Positions 1 to 9,767 of a stretch of DNA of 64,000 nt are shown here, one piece after another; the first letter of the stretch is position 1; every line of letters begins with the position of its first letter. The notes under the pieces were generated by a model. That model was not told where the DNA came from. It made no database searches and saw only the letters and a program-made list of their open reading frames with translations. The DNA is from Yersinia frederiksenii ATCC 33641 (GTDB lineage: Bacteria > Pseudomonadota > Gammaproteobacteria > Enterobacterales > Enterobacteriaceae). Position numbers and translations under genes: made by a program. The DNA is taken from positions 1,196,492 to 1,260,491 of the forward strand of contig NZ_KN150731.1 in assembly GCF_000754805.1 (NCBI RefSeq), given 5' to 3'.

Positions 1-932
1 GCCAGGCGGTGACAGAACACATCCATAGCGCGGCGTGCATCTGCTTTGGTTTCATAATTATCTTCAACATAACGGCAGTCACTGGTCACTTCAGTCAAGC
101 CCAACAAGCCAGATTCTTTGGTCAGCAACTTGTTGATTTGATCAACGCTCATCCCCATTGAATCATGCAGGTGGAAAATGATTGCAGGGTCAATATCACC
201 ACTACGGGTACCCATGACCAGACCTTCCAGTGGCGTCAGGCCCATAGAAGTATCAACACATTTACCGTTACGCACTGCAGTGACTGAGCCACCATTGCCC
301 AAGTGGCAAGTGATTACGTTCAGTTCTTCCAGTGGCTTGTTCAGAATTTTAGCGGCTTCCTGGCTCACATAGAAGTGGCTGGTACCGTGTGCGCCATAGC
401 GACGGATACCGTGATCTTTGTATAAGCTGTACGGCAGGGCGTAGAGATAAGACTCTTCCGGCATGGTCTGGTGGAAGGCAGTATCAAAGACTGCGACATT
501 TTTATCAGCCAGATTTGGGAAGGATTTCAATGCTTCAGCGATACCGATCAGGTGAGCAGGGTTATGCAGTGGTGCAAACGGGATGGAATCTTTGATACCC
601 TGAATAACTTCGTCGGTAACGATAGCTGATGCAGTGAATTTCTCGCCGCCATGAACAATGCGGTGACCGATCGCGGTCAGTTGAGCGGAAAGCTCTGGTT
701 TTTGTGCCAGAATAGTATTAACGATGTAATGTAGTGCTTCGCTGTGTGCTGCACCAGCACCCAATGCGGCTTCGTGTTTACCGCCATCCATTTTCCATTT
801 GAGGCGAGCCTCTGGCAGGTGGAAGCATTCGGCTAAACCAGAGAGATGTTCTTCACCGTTGGTTGCGTCGATGATTGCGAATTTCAGGGAAGAGCTACCG
901 CAGTTAAGAACCAGTACTAGCTTACTCGACAT
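1..932 (-). CDS. ackA: Acetate kinase, 5' part (C-terminus outside window)
   Basis: Acetate kinase interconverts acetyl phosphate + ADP and acetate + ATP in the cytosol (Pta-AckA overflow pathway). The reverse-strand frame begins [20 protein letters not shown], the N-terminal phosphate-binding signature of the acetokinase family, and continues with [22 protein letters not shown] (active-site His) and the nucleotide-binding stretch HLGNGGS. About 310 codons are present, so roughly 90 C-terminal codons of the usual 400 lie to the left of the window. The start ATG is the reverse complement of 930-932 with an AGG-containing ribosome site upstream. It is divergent from yfbV; pta would be expected downstream, off the window. 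Confidence 0.97.
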   Translation of the reverse strand, partial: MSSKLVLVLNCGSSSLKFAIIDATNGEEHLSGLAECFHLPEARLKWKMDGGKHEAALGAGAAHSEALHYIVNTILAQKPELSAQLTAIGHRIVHGGEKFTASAIVTDEVIQGIKDSIPFAPLHNPAHLIGIAEALKSFPNLADKNVAVFDTAFHQTMPEESYLYALPYSLYKDHGIRRYGAHGTSHFYVSQEAAKILNKPLEELNVITCHLGNGGSVTAVRNGKCVDTSMGLTPLEGLVMGTRSGDIDPAIIFHLHDSMGMSVDQINKLLTKESGLLGLTEVTSDCRYVEDNYETKADARRAMDVFCHRL

Positions 933-1352
933 GGAAGTACCTATTTATAGTCGTGTTCAACATCTGTTTTTTTGCATGAACGATACAGTAGTGCATCGGG
1001 AGTACAAAACAGCGAAAAACACGTGGTTAATAAAACGTCAATCTGTCCAAAAGCGTAGCGCATATTGGCGTCGACATTAATGATTAACATCATGCGTCAG
1101 CAAAAAAGGCATGATGATGAAAAAATCGCTGATAAAACGTTAATGCCTGGTGGTAAAAACCTGTGCGATTTAACAAAATTGATTTAAATGCTGCGAAAAG
1201 TTGACATATTTAGCGTCATCTTCTAGCGGCCTAAAGGCCGGACTAGGATACCGATAGCGTCGGCTAAAAACAAAATATATTTAACAGACTAATTTTTAGT
1301 TTGTGAATTACAAAAAAAATTTTAATTTTTGCTTGTGAAGTTGAGGTGAGCC
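933..1352. promoter_or_regulatory. ackA-yfbV divergent intergenic region with hairpins
   Basis: This 420-bp spacer between the divergent ackA and yfbV must carry both promoters. It is AT-rich apart from a structured patch: an imperfect stem at 1223-1246 (CTAGCGGCC / GGCCGGACTAG around a TAAA loop) followed by a second short stem CCGA-TAGCG-TCGG at 1251-1263. Both lie about 90-130 bp before yfbV and could be in its leader. I see no ORF in it with coding character. Confidence 0.5.
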
Positions 1353-1808
1353 ATGACAACAAAACCTTCTGATACCGTAAGCTGGTTTCAGGTACTCCAG
1401 CGTGGTCAGCACTATATGAAGACCTGGCCTGCTGACAAACGCCTGGCTCCGGTGTTTCCGGAGAATCGTGTGTCAACCGCCACTCGTTTTGGTATCCGCT
1501 TTATGCCTCCGCTGGCCATTTTCACGTTGACCTGGCAGATAGCGCTGGGGGGCCAATTAGGTCCTGCGATTGCCACTGCCCTGTTTGCCTGCGGCTTGCC
1601 GCTGCAAGGGTTATGGTGGTTGGGTAAACGCGCAATTACGCCGTTACCGCCAACATTATTACAATGGTTCCACGAGGTGCGTAACAAGTTGGCAGAAGCG
1701 GGGCAGGCGGTTGCACCGATTGAGCAGACGCCAACTTACCAGTCACTTGCCGATTTGCTAAAACGCGCCTTTAAACAGTTGGATAAAACGTTTCTTGATG
1801 ACTTGTAG
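1353..1808 (+). CDS. yfbV: UPF0208 inner-membrane protein YfbV
   Basis: A 151-residue protein, the same length as E. coli YfbV and matching it along its whole length ([44 protein letters not shown] at the C-terminus). Two hydrophobic segments around residues 48-70 and 72-90 make it an integral inner-membrane protein. In E. coli YfbV has been linked to insulation of the Ter macrodomain; biochemical activity is not known. The ribosome site GAGGTGAG lies just before the ATG. It sits beside ackA as in other enterobacteria. A short GC stem at 1807-1823 overlaps the stop codon and is followed by a T-run, possibly a weak terminator. Confidence 0.93.
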   Translation: MTTKPSDTVSWFQVLQRGQHYMKTWPADKRLAPVFPENRVSTATRFGIRFMPPLAIFTLTWQIALGGQLGPAIATALFACGLPLQGLWWLGKRAITPLPPTLLQWFHEVRNKLAEAGQAVAPIEQTPTYQSLADLLKRAFKQLDKTFLDDL

Positions 1809-2000
1809 CCCTTGTTGAGGGCTGCTGCTCTTTTTGATGCCTACAGTGGCGTTGCCGAAGAACAGATACCGGGGCTTGGTATGCTGCCGGGGTTTCTTAT
1901 GCATCGATTAACAGCAGCGCAAAATCCCCTGTCAAATCAAAGTATGACCCAACTCTGTATGCGATGATTTCCTCATTATTTATGTTTTAGGAGTTTAGTG

Positions 2001-2495
2001 ATGGATATGACCAACGCCCAACGACTGATTTTGTCGAATCAGTACAAAATGATGACCATGCTGGATCCGGAAAACGCTGAGCGCTATCGTCGCCAGCAGA
2101 CGATTGTCGAACGTGGCTTTGGTTTGCAGATGCGCGAGCTGGACCGCGACTTTGGTGAGATGAGCGAAGAGACTTGCCGGACCATCATTAATATCATGGA
2201 GATGCATCACGCTCTGCAAGTCTCCTGCGGGAATCTTAAAGACAAGCAAGACCTGGATGAACGCCGTATTGCGTTCCTCGGTTTTGATGCTGCCACTGAA
2301 TCCCGTTACCTGAGTTATGTACGCTTTATGGTGAATACTGAAGGGCGTTATACCCATTTTGACTCTGGAACACATGGTTTTAACTCCCAAACGCCAATGT
2401 GGGACAAATACCAACGTATGCTGGCCATCTGGCAATCATGCCCGCGCCAATATCACTTAAGTGCCGTAGAGATTTCGCAAATTATTAATGCCTAA
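2001..2495 (+). CDS. yfbU: UPF0304 protein YfbU
   Basis: A cytosolic, helix-rich protein of 164 residues, the family's usual length, beginning [18 protein letters not shown] and ending EISQIINA, nearly identical to E. coli YfbU. Function is not established; in E. coli it has been reported as a growth-affecting essential-like gene and it has no catalytic motif I recognise. An in-frame GTG lies at 1998, but the ribosome site GGAG at 1990-1993 is 7 nt from the ATG at 2001, so the ATG is chosen. It is followed by hxpA after 50 bp and probably co-transcribed with it. Confidence 0.93.
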   Translation: MDMTNAQRLILSNQYKMMTMLDPENAERYRRQQTIVERGFGLQMRELDRDFGEMSEETCRTIINIMEMHHALQVSCGNLKDKQDLDERRIAFLGFDAATESRYLSYVRFMVNTEGRYTHFDSGTHGFNSQTPMWDKYQRMLAIWQSCPRQYHLSAVEISQIINA

Positions 2496-2545
2496 TGTGC
2501 TGATTAGGTTATTGAATATATTGGTTTATTGATGAGGATGTGCTT

Positions 2546-3202
2546 GTGGAGTGTAAAGGTTTTCTTTTTGATTTGGACGGGACTCTGGTTGATTCATTAC
2601 CTGCTGTTGAACGAGCGTGGATTGGCTGGGCGCAAGGTCGCGGCATTGATCCATCGGAAGTACTCGAATTTATCCATGGCAAACAAGCAATTACCTCTCT
2701 TCGTCATTTTATGCCTGGCGCAAGTGAAGCGGAGCTTCAGGCGGAGTTTCTGGCACTGGAACACATTGAAGCCAACGACACCGATGGTGTGACGGCGTTA
2801 CCGGGGGCGGTATCGCTGCTGGAGCGGCTTAATAGCCTATCTATTCCGTGGGCCATCGTCACGTCAGGGTCTGTTCCTGTGGCTTCAGCTCGTCGTGCGG
2901 CGGGTCATTTAGCGAAACCTAAAGTGTTCGTGACTGCGGAGCAGGTGAAACATGGCAAACCTGAGCCGGATGCTTACTTGCTCGGAGCTGAGCGTTTAGG
3001 GCTGGCACCGGCTGATTGCATCGTGGTGGAAGATGCTCCGGCTGGGATTTTGTCCGGGCTGGCTGCCGGTTGCCAAGTGATTGCTGTGAACGCACCCGCT
3101 GATACACCAAAACTGGACCAAGTAGATTTAGTGCTCAGTTCACTTGAGCAAATAGCGGTTGAAGCCACCGCAAATGGTGCGGTTGTTCGTGTTATTGGCT
3201 AA
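2546..3202 (+). CDS. hxpA: HAD-superfamily hexitol/sugar phosphatase (HxpA/YfbT)
   Basis: A haloacid-dehalogenase family phosphatase of 218 residues. The nucleophile motif FDLDGTLVDS is at the N-terminus (Asp9 and Asp11), motif II is VTSGS, the motif III lysine is in KHGKPEPDAY and the metal-binding motif IV is VVEDAPAG. It matches E. coli YfbT/HxpA, which removes phosphate from sugar and hexitol phosphates. Two in-frame GTG codons exist (2540 and 2546); the GAGG at 2534-2537 is 8 nt from the second and only 2 nt from the first, so 2546 is chosen, which also gives the E. coli N-terminus. Probably in an operon with yfbU. Confidence 0.92.
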   Translation: MECKGFLFDLDGTLVDSLPAVERAWIGWAQGRGIDPSEVLEFIHGKQAITSLRHFMPGASEAELQAEFLALEHIEANDTDGVTALPGAVSLLERLNSLSIPWAIVTSGSVPVASARRAAGHLAKPKVFVTAEQVKHGKPEPDAYLLGAERLGLAPADCIVVEDAPAGILSGLAAGCQVIAVNAPADTPKLDQVDLVLSSLEQIAVEATANGAVVRVIG

Positions 3203-3264
3203 TTATTTGGACATATTGAATGAGGGCGCCTGATGGCGCTCTTTAATTATGTGAGGCTGACGGC

Positions 3265-4059
3265 TCAGGGTTGACCCTGGATGGATGATGCGGGCAGAGG
3301 GTGAAAACTATCCTCCAGACTATGCAAGTTTTGCGGTCCGACTCGAATAATCCCACCACGTGGGCTATCAATATCGGCGATGAGCATAAAAGAGAATGAA
3401 ATCACCAACGGCAATATCAGTGTCATAATCTTGCCATTTTTGCCCTGTTTCGAACCATAACCCACCAAAGTACAACTGCAAACTGCAATAATCATCATCA
3501 ATAACCAAGCTGCATGCGGGATTCTATTCCACCACGCCGCTTGTGTGTAACTCGCAGAGTTTAATACATCATTCATTCCGACAACGACCAACGCCCTTAC
3601 CGGGTCAGGGTGTTGATTTACTGGTTCTTGTAGCACGACCCAAAGTGCATTTTCCAGTTGATTGGTCCGGTTATTAATCTCTGTCAGGCGGTTTTCATTG
3701 CGGGTGGTATAAAAAAGGATTCGTTGATCAAGATAGTGGATTAACAGCGTTTTGGTGGCGGAACTAGATGCTGCTGGCAGATAATCGGCACGCAGATATT
3801 CAGTGCCAATAGCATTGGCTTCAGCCTCTTCGTAATTTTTACGTAGATCATAGCGATTGATGGCCATTGAAAAACTAAATCCAATAATCAGGCCGAGTAA
3901 GGTCAGTGTCGCCCCTTGAATCACGGCGAAGTTCTCACGAATGTTGTCATCCAGGTCTTGTCCACGTCGGAAAAAAGCTTGCCCCACATAAGCTGAGCTA
4001 TACAGCAGGGCCAATGACAGCAGAAAAAGGACAATTGGATAATCCGTGATATTGCTCAT
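3265..4059 (-). CDS. DUF4239 (bestrophin-like domain) membrane protein
   Basis: A 264-residue membrane protein of unknown function. Predicted segments: an N-terminal helix at residues 8-26, a second at 45-66, then a soluble helical middle (70-180) and two helices near 185-203 and 212-229. The signature DIDSPRGG near residue 230, followed by VGPQNL, is typical of DUF4239 proteins. The gene lies opposite its neighbours, convergent with hxpA and divergent from yfbS, whereas in E. coli hxpA and yfbS are adjacent, so it is an insertion into an otherwise conserved gene order. Start is the ATG at 4057-4059. No substrate can be named from sequence. Confidence 0.8.
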   Translation of the reverse strand: MSNITDYPIVLFLLSLALLYSSAYVGQAFFRRGQDLDDNIRENFAVIQGATLTLLGLIIGFSFSMAINRYDLRKNYEEAEANAIGTEYLRADYLPAASSSATKTLLIHYLDQRILFYTTRNENRLTEINNRTNQLENALWVVLQEPVNQHPDPVRALVVVGMNDVLNSASYTQAAWWNRIPHAAWLLMMIIAVCSCTLVGYGSKQGKNGKIMTLILPLVISFSFMLIADIDSPRGGIIRVGPQNLHSLEDSFHPLPASSIQGQP

Positions 4060-4362
4060 TCAGTACCGTACTCCAGTCCAGATAATTTTAATGACTGCCT
4101 GCTCTTCACTATTACCAGTATAGTCAGAGGGTTAAATACGGGTGAAGATCCAACTATTTGAGCCCGTTTTTTTAACTAACGAATGCTTCATCACATATTG
4201 ACGAATTTTTTTTTCAGAAAAAAATGCAATTAATGCTGTCGTGGGATGGTAAGCGCATAAATTGGCAGTCATTATTGATCTCAAGCAGCGGTATAGACTT
4301 AATTTGATGTTTTACTACCATAGCTGGATATTCCTTTTCACTTTTTTGCCAACGAGGCCATT
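4060..4362. promoter_or_regulatory. Divergent promoter region between the DUF4239 gene and yfbS
   Basis: A 303-bp AT-rich spacer upstream of both divergent genes. It holds runs of T and A (around 4205-4225) but I recognise no operator, riboswitch or coding remnant. Confidence 0.4.
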
Positions 4363-6198
4363 TTGAACAGCGAACTATTGTGGGTGTTGACGCTACTTCT
4401 AATAGCTATTGTGCTGTTTACCACCAATAAACTGCGGATGGATGTCGTGGCATTGTTGGTGATTATTGCCTTTGTGATGAGTGGTACGCTGTCATTAGGT
4501 GAGGCCACCAGCGGATTTAGTGACCCCAATGTGATTTTGATTGCGGCACTGTTTGTGATTGGCGAAGGGTTAGTGAGAACCGGCGTGGCCTATCAGGTCG
4601 GGGATTGGCTGGTAAAAGTCGCCGGTCACAGTGAAACCAAAATGCTGGCGCTTCTGATGGTGACCGTAGCAGGATTGGGGGCCTTTATGAGCTCTACCGG
4701 CGTGGTAGCGATTTTTATCCCGGTGGTACTGAGTGTGGCCAGTCGGATGAAAATCTCACCAGGGCGTTTGATGATGCCCCTGAGCTTTGCCGGGCTTATC
4801 AGCGGCATGATGACACTGGTTGCGACCCCGCCAAACATGGTGGTGAACAGTGAATTATTGCGCGAAGGTATGAAGGGCTTTGGTTTCTTCGGTGTCACGC
4901 CAATCGGCCTTATTATCTTGCTGATGGGGGTTGGCTATATGTTGGTAGCCCGGCGCTGGCTGGGAGGCAAACAGGAAAACTCAGAGAAAGAGCAGCAGTG
5001 GAAACGCCGTACTTTTCGTGATCTTATCCGCGATTACAAATTGACTGGCCGTGCTCGTCGTTTGGCCATCCGCCATGATTCACCGCTAATTGGTCGTTCC
5101 CTTGATGAACTGCATCTGCGTGTCCGCTATGGTGCGAATGTCGTGGGGATTGAACGCTGGAAGCGTTTTAGGCGGGTGATGGTGAGTGCGACCGGTTCCT
5201 CTGAATTGCATGAGAATGATGTATTGCTGATCGATATGTCTGATTGTGACATGGATTTACGCGAATTCTGCACCGAGCAAATGTTAGAACCGATGGTGCT
5301 GCGCGGTGAATATTTCTCTGAGCAGGCGCGCAACGTCGGGATGGCCGAAGTTTCTCTGATTCCAGATTCTGCCTTGTTGGGAAAAAGCTTACGTGAAGTC
5401 ACTTTCCGCACCCGCTATGGCCTGAATGTGGTGGGTATTCGCCGCAATGGTAAGGCGTTGGAAGGTAAAATAGTCGATGAAAAATTGCAGTTTGGCGATA
5501 TCTTATTGGTGATTGGCGACTGGAAATTGATCCGCCAATTGCAGCAAAAAACACGCGATTTTATCGTGCTGAATCTACCCGCTGAAGTTGACGAGGTGGC
5601 TCCGGCTATCTCCCAAGCGCCTCACGCCTTGTTCTGTTTGGCGCTGATGGTGGCAATGATGTTGACTGACGAAGTCCCGAATGTGATTGCGGCGTTGGTG
5701 GCTTGTTTGTTGATGGGGCAGTTCCGTTGTATTGATATGGAAAGTGCTTATCGCTCAATCCATTGGCCAAGCTTGATTCTGATCATCGGGATGATGCCCT
5801 TTGCACAAGCATTACAGAAAACTGGAGGGGTCGATTTAATCGTCCGCGGGCTAATGGATGTTGCCGGTGGGATGGGGCCTCGGGTGATGTTGCTGTGCTT
5901 ATTTGTGTTGTGCGCCACTATTGGGCTGTTTATTTCTAATACGGCCACGGCGGTCTTGATGGCGCCGATTGCGATTGCTGCAGCCCGTGAAATGTCGGTT
6001 TCCCCCTATCCCTTCGCGATGATTATTGGTATTGCGGCATCGGCGGCTTTTATGACGCCAGTATCATCTCCAGTCAATACCTTGGTGTTAGGCCCAGGGG
6101 GTTATAAATTTGGTGATTTTGTCCGTATGGGCGTGCCGTTTACTTTCCTGGTCATGATTGTGAGTGTGATGGTGGTGCCGTTACTATTCCCATTTTAA
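4363..6198 (+). CDS. yfbS: SLC13-type ion transporter with two TrkA-C domains (YfbS)
   Basis: A 611-residue polytopic inner-membrane transporter of the SLC13/DASS (citrate transporter-like) family, substrate unknown. The N-terminal half holds about five to six helices with the family motifs SNP-like [13 protein letters not shown] and [12 protein letters not shown]; two regulatory TrkA-C (RCK_C) domains follow at about residues 230-300 and 328-400 (repeated RYGxNVVGI pattern); the second membrane half ends with [17 protein letters not shown] and [12 protein letters not shown]. It begins with TTG at 4363, with GAGG at 4354-4357 six bases upstream; this start reproduces the E. coli YfbS N-terminus exactly. 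Downstream lie two ERIC repeats. Confidence 0.93.
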   Translation: MNSELLWVLTLLLIAIVLFTTNKLRMDVVALLVIIAFVMSGTLSLGEATSGFSDPNVILIAALFVIGEGLVRTGVAYQVGDWLVKVAGHSETKMLALLMVTVAGLGAFMSSTGVVAIFIPVVLSVASRMKISPGRLMMPLSFAGLISGMMTLVATPPNMVVNSELLREGMKGFGFFGVTPIGLIILLMGVGYMLVARRWLGGKQENSEKEQQWKRRTFRDLIRDYKLTGRARRLAIRHDSPLIGRSLDELHLRVRYGANVVGIERWKRFRRVMVSATGSSELHENDVLLIDMSDCDMDLREFCTEQMLEPMVLRGEYFSEQARNVGMAEVSLIPDSALLGKSLREVTFRTRYGLNVVGIRRNGKALEGKIVDEKLQFGDILLVIGDWKLIRQLQQKTRDFIVLNLPAEVDEVAPAISQAPHALFCLALMVAMMLTDEVPNVIAALVACLLMGQFRCIDMESAYRSIHWPSLILIIGMMPFAQALQKTGGVDLIVRGLMDVAGGMGPRVMLLCLFVLCATIGLFISNTATAVLMAPIAIAAAREMSVSPYPFAMIIGIAASAAFMTPVSSPVNTLVLGPGGYKFGDFVRMGVPFTFLVMIVSVMVVPLLFPF

Positions 6199-6207
6199 CC
6201 TTTGTCC

Positions 6208-6317
6208 TTGGCCCTACCAGGGTGTTGGCTGCATTCATTCACCCGAATCACTGACTTGAGTAAGCTCATCGGGACTCTTTCACTGGCCGCCTACTTGTAG
6301 TGCCAATGACGTTGGTT
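6208..6317. repeat. ERIC-like repeat, copy 1 of a tandem pair
   Basis: An imperfect palindrome of about 110 bp with the ERIC hallmark order: TTCACCCGAATCACTGACTT, then GAGTAAGCTCATCGGGACT, then TTCACTGGCCGCC. These correspond to the ERIC core (TCACCCCAGTCACTTAC / GTAAGCTCCTGGGGATTCAC). It lies just after the yfbS stop codon, between the converging yfbS and yfbR, where it would be transcribed into both mRNA 3' ends. Confidence 0.75.
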
Positions 6318-6331
6318 AATGACAGTTGGTT

Positions 6332-6440
6332 TTGGCCCTACAAGGGTGTTGCCTGCATTCATTCACCCGAATCACTGGCATGGGCCAGTTCATCGGGATT
6401 TATTCACTGGTTGCCTATTTGCAGCAGCAATAACTTTGGA
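6332..6440. repeat. ERIC-like repeat, copy 2 of a tandem pair
   Basis: A direct repeat of the preceding element at a period of 124 bp: both start TTGGCCCTAC-AGGGTGTTG and share GCATTCATTCACCCGAATCA; the centre has diverged (GGCATGGGCCAGTTCATCGGG here). The 3' part, TTGCCTATTTGCAGCAGCAA, resembles the usual ERIC end. Divergence between the copies suggests the duplication is old, or that two separate insertions occurred. Confidence 0.75.
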
Positions 6441-6474
6441 TACTCGCCTGGTCTGAGAGAAGCTTTTATGTCGT

Positions 6475-7068
6475 TCAATCCAGTGAGTCGAGGCTGATTT
6501 CATCCAGAGACAAACTGAAGCTGGGAACAAATACTGCCATAAAGTAATCCATTTCTGGGCTTTGGCGCATGGCGAGGGTTTTCTCCAATCGCGCCTTGGC
6601 TTGAATAAATTCATTATTGCCTGCAGATAACTCTTCCAGACATTTTAGATAAGCGCAAAGGGCATCAGCCTGTTTAACCAGTGCCTTTTCCTCTTCACTG
6701 TAATAATGCTCATCCAGCAGGCAGCGAAAATCGTGCTGCAACTCTTTGGGTAACATTTCAATCAGCTTTTGCTGTGCGACTTTCTCTATCTTCTTATATT
6801 CATGAGCAATTTGAGGATTGTAGTACTTGATAGGCGTGGGCAAGTCGCCGGTTATGACTTCACTGGCATCATGATACATCGCCAGCAGTGCTACACGGTC
6901 GGCGTTAAGATTGCCATTAAATTTACGGTTCTTAATAATAGCCAGCGCATGAGCAACAAATGCAACCTGCAGACTGTGCTCAGAAACATTCTCAGTGCGG
7001 ACATTACGCATCAGCGGCCAGCGGTTGATGAGTTTCAGGCGGGATAGGTGAGCGAAGAAATGACTCAT
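6475..7068 (-). CDS. yfbR: 5'-deoxyribonucleotidase, HD domain (YfbR)
   Basis: A cytosolic HD-domain phosphohydrolase of 197 residues that removes the 5' phosphate of deoxyribonucleoside monophosphates; in E. coli it helps control the dNMP pool. Metal ligands are visible: His31 in VSEHSLQVA, the His66-Asp67 pair in AMYHDASE, and the later Asp in [10 protein letters not shown]. The C-terminus ends [18 protein letters not shown]. The frame could extend ten residues further upstream, but the ATG at 7066-7068 ([17 protein letters not shown]) matches the family start and has a purine-rich site upstream. Converges with yfbS across the ERIC pair. Confidence 0.93.
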   Translation of the reverse strand: MSHFFAHLSRLKLINRWPLMRNVRTENVSEHSLQVAFVAHALAIIKNRKFNGNLNADRVALLAMYHDASEVITGDLPTPIKYYNPQIAHEYKKIEKVAQQKLIEMLPKELQHDFRCLLDEHYYSEEEKALVKQADALCAYLKCLEELSAGNNEFIQAKARLEKTLAMRQSPEMDYFMAVFVPSFSLSLDEISLDSLD

Positions 7069-7390
7069 AATTTTCTCTCTTTTTAATATCAGAACCATGT
7101 AAATGAGGGCAACAACCCTCAGCCCACAAGGATAACACCAAATCGATTCTCTCGATGAGACAATGAGTTAATTAAACATCCTTACAATATCTCATCCTCT
7201 TATTAAATCCTCATTCCCCCTTGGTATTTCATCTTTATTATTCTCATCTATCTTATTAATTATAATATAAATTATTTAGCATTAACTCTATTGAATATGA
7301 TAAGCGAAATAATTATTGTTTTTTTGTCCAGCTGACTGGGTATCGAATAACTACATGATTTGTTTATATTAAAAAACTAAGGATGGTCAG
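7069..7390. promoter_or_regulatory. AT-rich divergent region between yfbR and the small secreted protein gene
   Basis: A 322-bp spacer, very AT-rich between about 7180 and 7330. It should contain the promoters for yfbR (leftward) and the small gene (rightward). The A-rich site AAGGATGG precedes the ATG at 7391. I recognise no defined operator in it. Confidence 0.4.
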
Positions 7391-7645
7391 ATGAAATTAT
7401 TGTTTATTTCTGTATCCCTTTTATTATTCAGCACCGCCGCGCCAGCTCAAATTAAAATTTGTGAAGGTGGGAATGTGGAACCGTTCGGTGAGGAGTTTTG
7501 CGCCCGACACATTGCAGCGGAGCAAAAGCAGCGATGTAATAAATTGAAAGCAAAACAACGCTCGGCGCGAGCAGTTAGCCTGGATGATAATATTAAGGTT
7601 TTAGTGGATCGTCACGAAAGGGAGATACTCGGCTGTACAGGATAA
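7391..7645 (+). CDS. Small secreted cysteine-containing protein, function unknown
   Basis: An 84-residue protein with a clear Sec signal peptide (basic start MK, hydrophobic core LLFISVSLLLF, likely cleavage after AAPA), leaving a mature chain of about 65 residues. The mature part has four cysteines (in KICEGG, EFCARH, QRCNKL, LGCTG), an even number compatible with two disulfides in the periplasm, and is rich in Lys/Arg in its middle. I do not recognise the family. It has its own upstream ribosome site (AAGGATGG) and a strong terminator after it, so it is probably a single-gene unit. It lies between yfbR and alaA, which are adjacent in E. coli. Confidence 0.65.
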   Translation: MKLLFISVSLLLFSTAAPAQIKICEGGNVEPFGEEFCARHIAAEQKQRCNKLKAKQRSARAVSLDDNIKVLVDRHEREILGCTG

Positions 7646-7658
7646 TCGCGGTATGAAA

Positions 7659-7687
7659 AAACAGGGCTTGTTAAACAAGCCCTGTTT
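7659..7687. terminator. Bidirectional terminator between the small secreted protein gene and alaA
   Basis: A near-perfect inverted repeat, AAACAGGGCTTG (7659-7670) and CAAGCCCTGTTT (7676-7687), with a five-base loop, flanked by A-runs on the left and TTTTATT on the right. It would end transcription of both converging genes. Confidence 0.85.
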
Positions 7688-7691
7688 CATT

Positions 7692-8906
7692 TTATTGGTG
7701 ATATGTTTCGAGGAACCGCCCTAATTTACGCACCGCCATCTCTAACTCATCTACTCGGGGTAACGTCACAATCCGCACATGGTCCGGATATGGCCAGTTA
7801 AAGGCACTGCCTTGCACCAACAACACTTTTTCTTGCAGCAGCAGATCCAGGACTAACTTCTGATCGTCGTGCAGGTTAAATCGCTTGGCATCAATGCGCG
7901 GGAACATATACAGCGCGCCTTGAGGTTTTACGCAGGAAACACCGGGGATCTGGTTGATTAGCTCCCAAGCTCGATCACGCTGCTCGTATAAACGCCCGCC
8001 GGGCTGGATAAACTCACTGATGCTCTGATAGCCACCCAGCGCGGTTTGAATCGCATGCTGCATTGGCACGTTGGCACATAAACGCATGGATGCCAGCATT
8101 TCCAAGCCTTCAATATAACCTTTGGCGTGTTTCTTCGGCCCATTTAGAACCATCCAGCCTTGACGGAAACCCGCAACGCGATAAGTTTTGGACAAACCAT
8201 TGAAGGTCACCGTTAGCAAATCAGGTGCCAGAGCGGCAATCGAATGATGCTGAGCGTCGTCATATAAAATCTTATCGTAGATTTCATCGGCGAAAATAAT
8301 CAGGTCATTCTGGCGGGCAATTTCGACAATCTCCAGCAACAGTTCTTTGCTGTATACCGCACCCGTCGGGTTGTTTGGGTTGATAATCACTATGCCGCGA
8401 GTTCGTGGGGTGATTTTACTGCGGATATCATCCAAATCAGGGAACCAGCCTGACTCTTCATCACACATATAATGCACAGCTTTACCGCTTGAAAGCGACA
8501 CTGCCGCCGTCCATAACGGGTAATCAGGAGCTGGCACCAGCATTTCATCGCCAAGATTGAGCAATGCTTGCATGGATTGGACAATCAACTCAGAAACGCC
8601 ATTCCCAATGTAGATATCCTCTACCGTCAGGTCGCGCATCTCACGTGCCTGATAGTGCTGCATAATGGCTTTGCGCGCCGAAAACAGGCCTTTGGAGTCG
8701 CAATAGCCCTGTGCAGTCGGCAAATTACGGATCACATCCACCAGAATTTCATCCGGTGCATCGAAACCAAACGGGGCAGGGTTGCCAATGTTCAGTTTCA
8801 GGACCTTGTTACCTTCTTCTTCAAGACGCTTAGCTTCTTTTAGCACTGGGCCACGAATGTCATAACAGACGTTGTCCAGTTTGCTGGATTTCTCAATAGG
8901 GGACAT
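7692..8906 (-). CDS. alaA: Glutamate-pyruvate aminotransferase AlaA
   Basis: A PLP-dependent class I/II aminotransferase of 404 residues that makes alanine from pyruvate and glutamate in the cytosol. It matches E. coli AlaA (YfbQ, 405 residues) throughout: N-terminal SSKLDNVCYDIRGPVL, the NPNNPTGAVY motif, the DEIYDKILYD motif, and the Schiff-base lysine Lys240 in GLSKTYRVAGFRQGW; the substrate-carboxylate arginine is in the C-terminal DHVRIVTLPR. Transcribed divergently from lrhA across a long spacer, as in E. coli, and ends at a shared terminator. Confidence 0.96.
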   Translation of the reverse strand: MSPIEKSSKLDNVCYDIRGPVLKEAKRLEEEGNKVLKLNIGNPAPFGFDAPDEILVDVIRNLPTAQGYCDSKGLFSARKAIMQHYQAREMRDLTVEDIYIGNGVSELIVQSMQALLNLGDEMLVPAPDYPLWTAAVSLSSGKAVHYMCDEESGWFPDLDDIRSKITPRTRGIVIINPNNPTGAVYSKELLLEIVEIARQNDLIIFADEIYDKILYDDAQHHSIAALAPDLLTVTFNGLSKTYRVAGFRQGWMVLNGPKKHAKGYIEGLEMLASMRLCANVPMQHAIQTALGGYQSISEFIQPGGRLYEQRDRAWELINQIPGVSCVKPQGALYMFPRIDAKRFNLHDDQKLVLDLLLQEKVLLVQGSAFNWPYPDHVRIVTLPRVDELEMAVRKLGRFLETYHQ

Positions 8907-9767
8907 AAAAAATTGAGCCTTTTACTGGTAAAAGCGTGTCCTCAGCGTGGAACACTGCAAGATGTCCAATGTACTCCGCCGCCGCCGATTTTTGAAGTTA
9001 TATGCATATCTTTAGTGCAAATGTCTGTTGAGTAAAAAAGGTGGGACCTTGCACAGGGCTTTTTGCTGTTTAACTTGCTCGGTTATGCCTGATTGATGAG
9101 TTTGTCTGAAGTTTTATCCTGACCCATCTTGAGATACACAACCGTTAACAAAAAAAGTTTTTTCGCCGCGATATGGTCCATTTTCGTTTACACCAAGGCC
9201 TGGCAGTAAAACAGTATTAGCCTCTGTATATGTAGCACGACTGTTATAAAGATCTCAATTCAACAGTTTATATCATCATACATATTTAAAAGTGTGGAAA
9301 AGAAAAGGAATTGTAAATAGGAAAACTATTAAGAATGATTAATGTTATTCTTGCATGATCTCGCCAGTCACTAGATCTTAATAGTTGAATTTACTCAATT
9401 CAATACAAAAACCACAGAAAGATATATTGATAATTTTTAATAGTTCCTAACTGGTTAGCCCCGATAATTTAATTAAAATGGAGTTGAACTTTCATATAAG
9501 CAGCTCAAAAAATCAGAGTTGCTAAAGGAAAAAATCTTCATTTATCGAAGATTTAGCGATTTTTATGACCGAACTCATATACAGATACAGGGTTATACCA
9601 ATAGTTTCTTTTAAAAAGAGATAGCGGTAACGAAATATAAGTAAATTTTTTGCCCTACTCTAATGAGTGGGGTACTGTCATACTTAGCGTTGTTCCTTAT
9701 TGATGGCGCTAATACTTAAACACCAGGGTAGTTTGTAATTAGAATTCAAAAAAGTGAAGAATACACT
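8907..9767. promoter_or_regulatory. Long alaA-lrhA regulatory region
   Basis: An 861-bp non-coding region between the divergent alaA and lrhA. It becomes strongly AT-rich from about 9240 to 9760. No ORF in it has a credible start or coding character. The length fits a long lrhA (rovM) promoter region with several start sites and binding sites for global regulators; in Yersinia rovM is under CsrA-system and nutrient control, but I cannot place individual sites from sequence alone. Confidence 0.5.

Noticed and set aside
799-1080. 93-codon plus-strand frame at the ackA start region
   Set aside because: It overlaps the 5' end of ackA on the other strand and its second part is AT-rich spacer; no ribosome site or family pattern.
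1222-1263. Possible riboswitch or leader RNA before yfbV
   Set aside because: Two small stems only; no match to a riboswitch core that I recognise.
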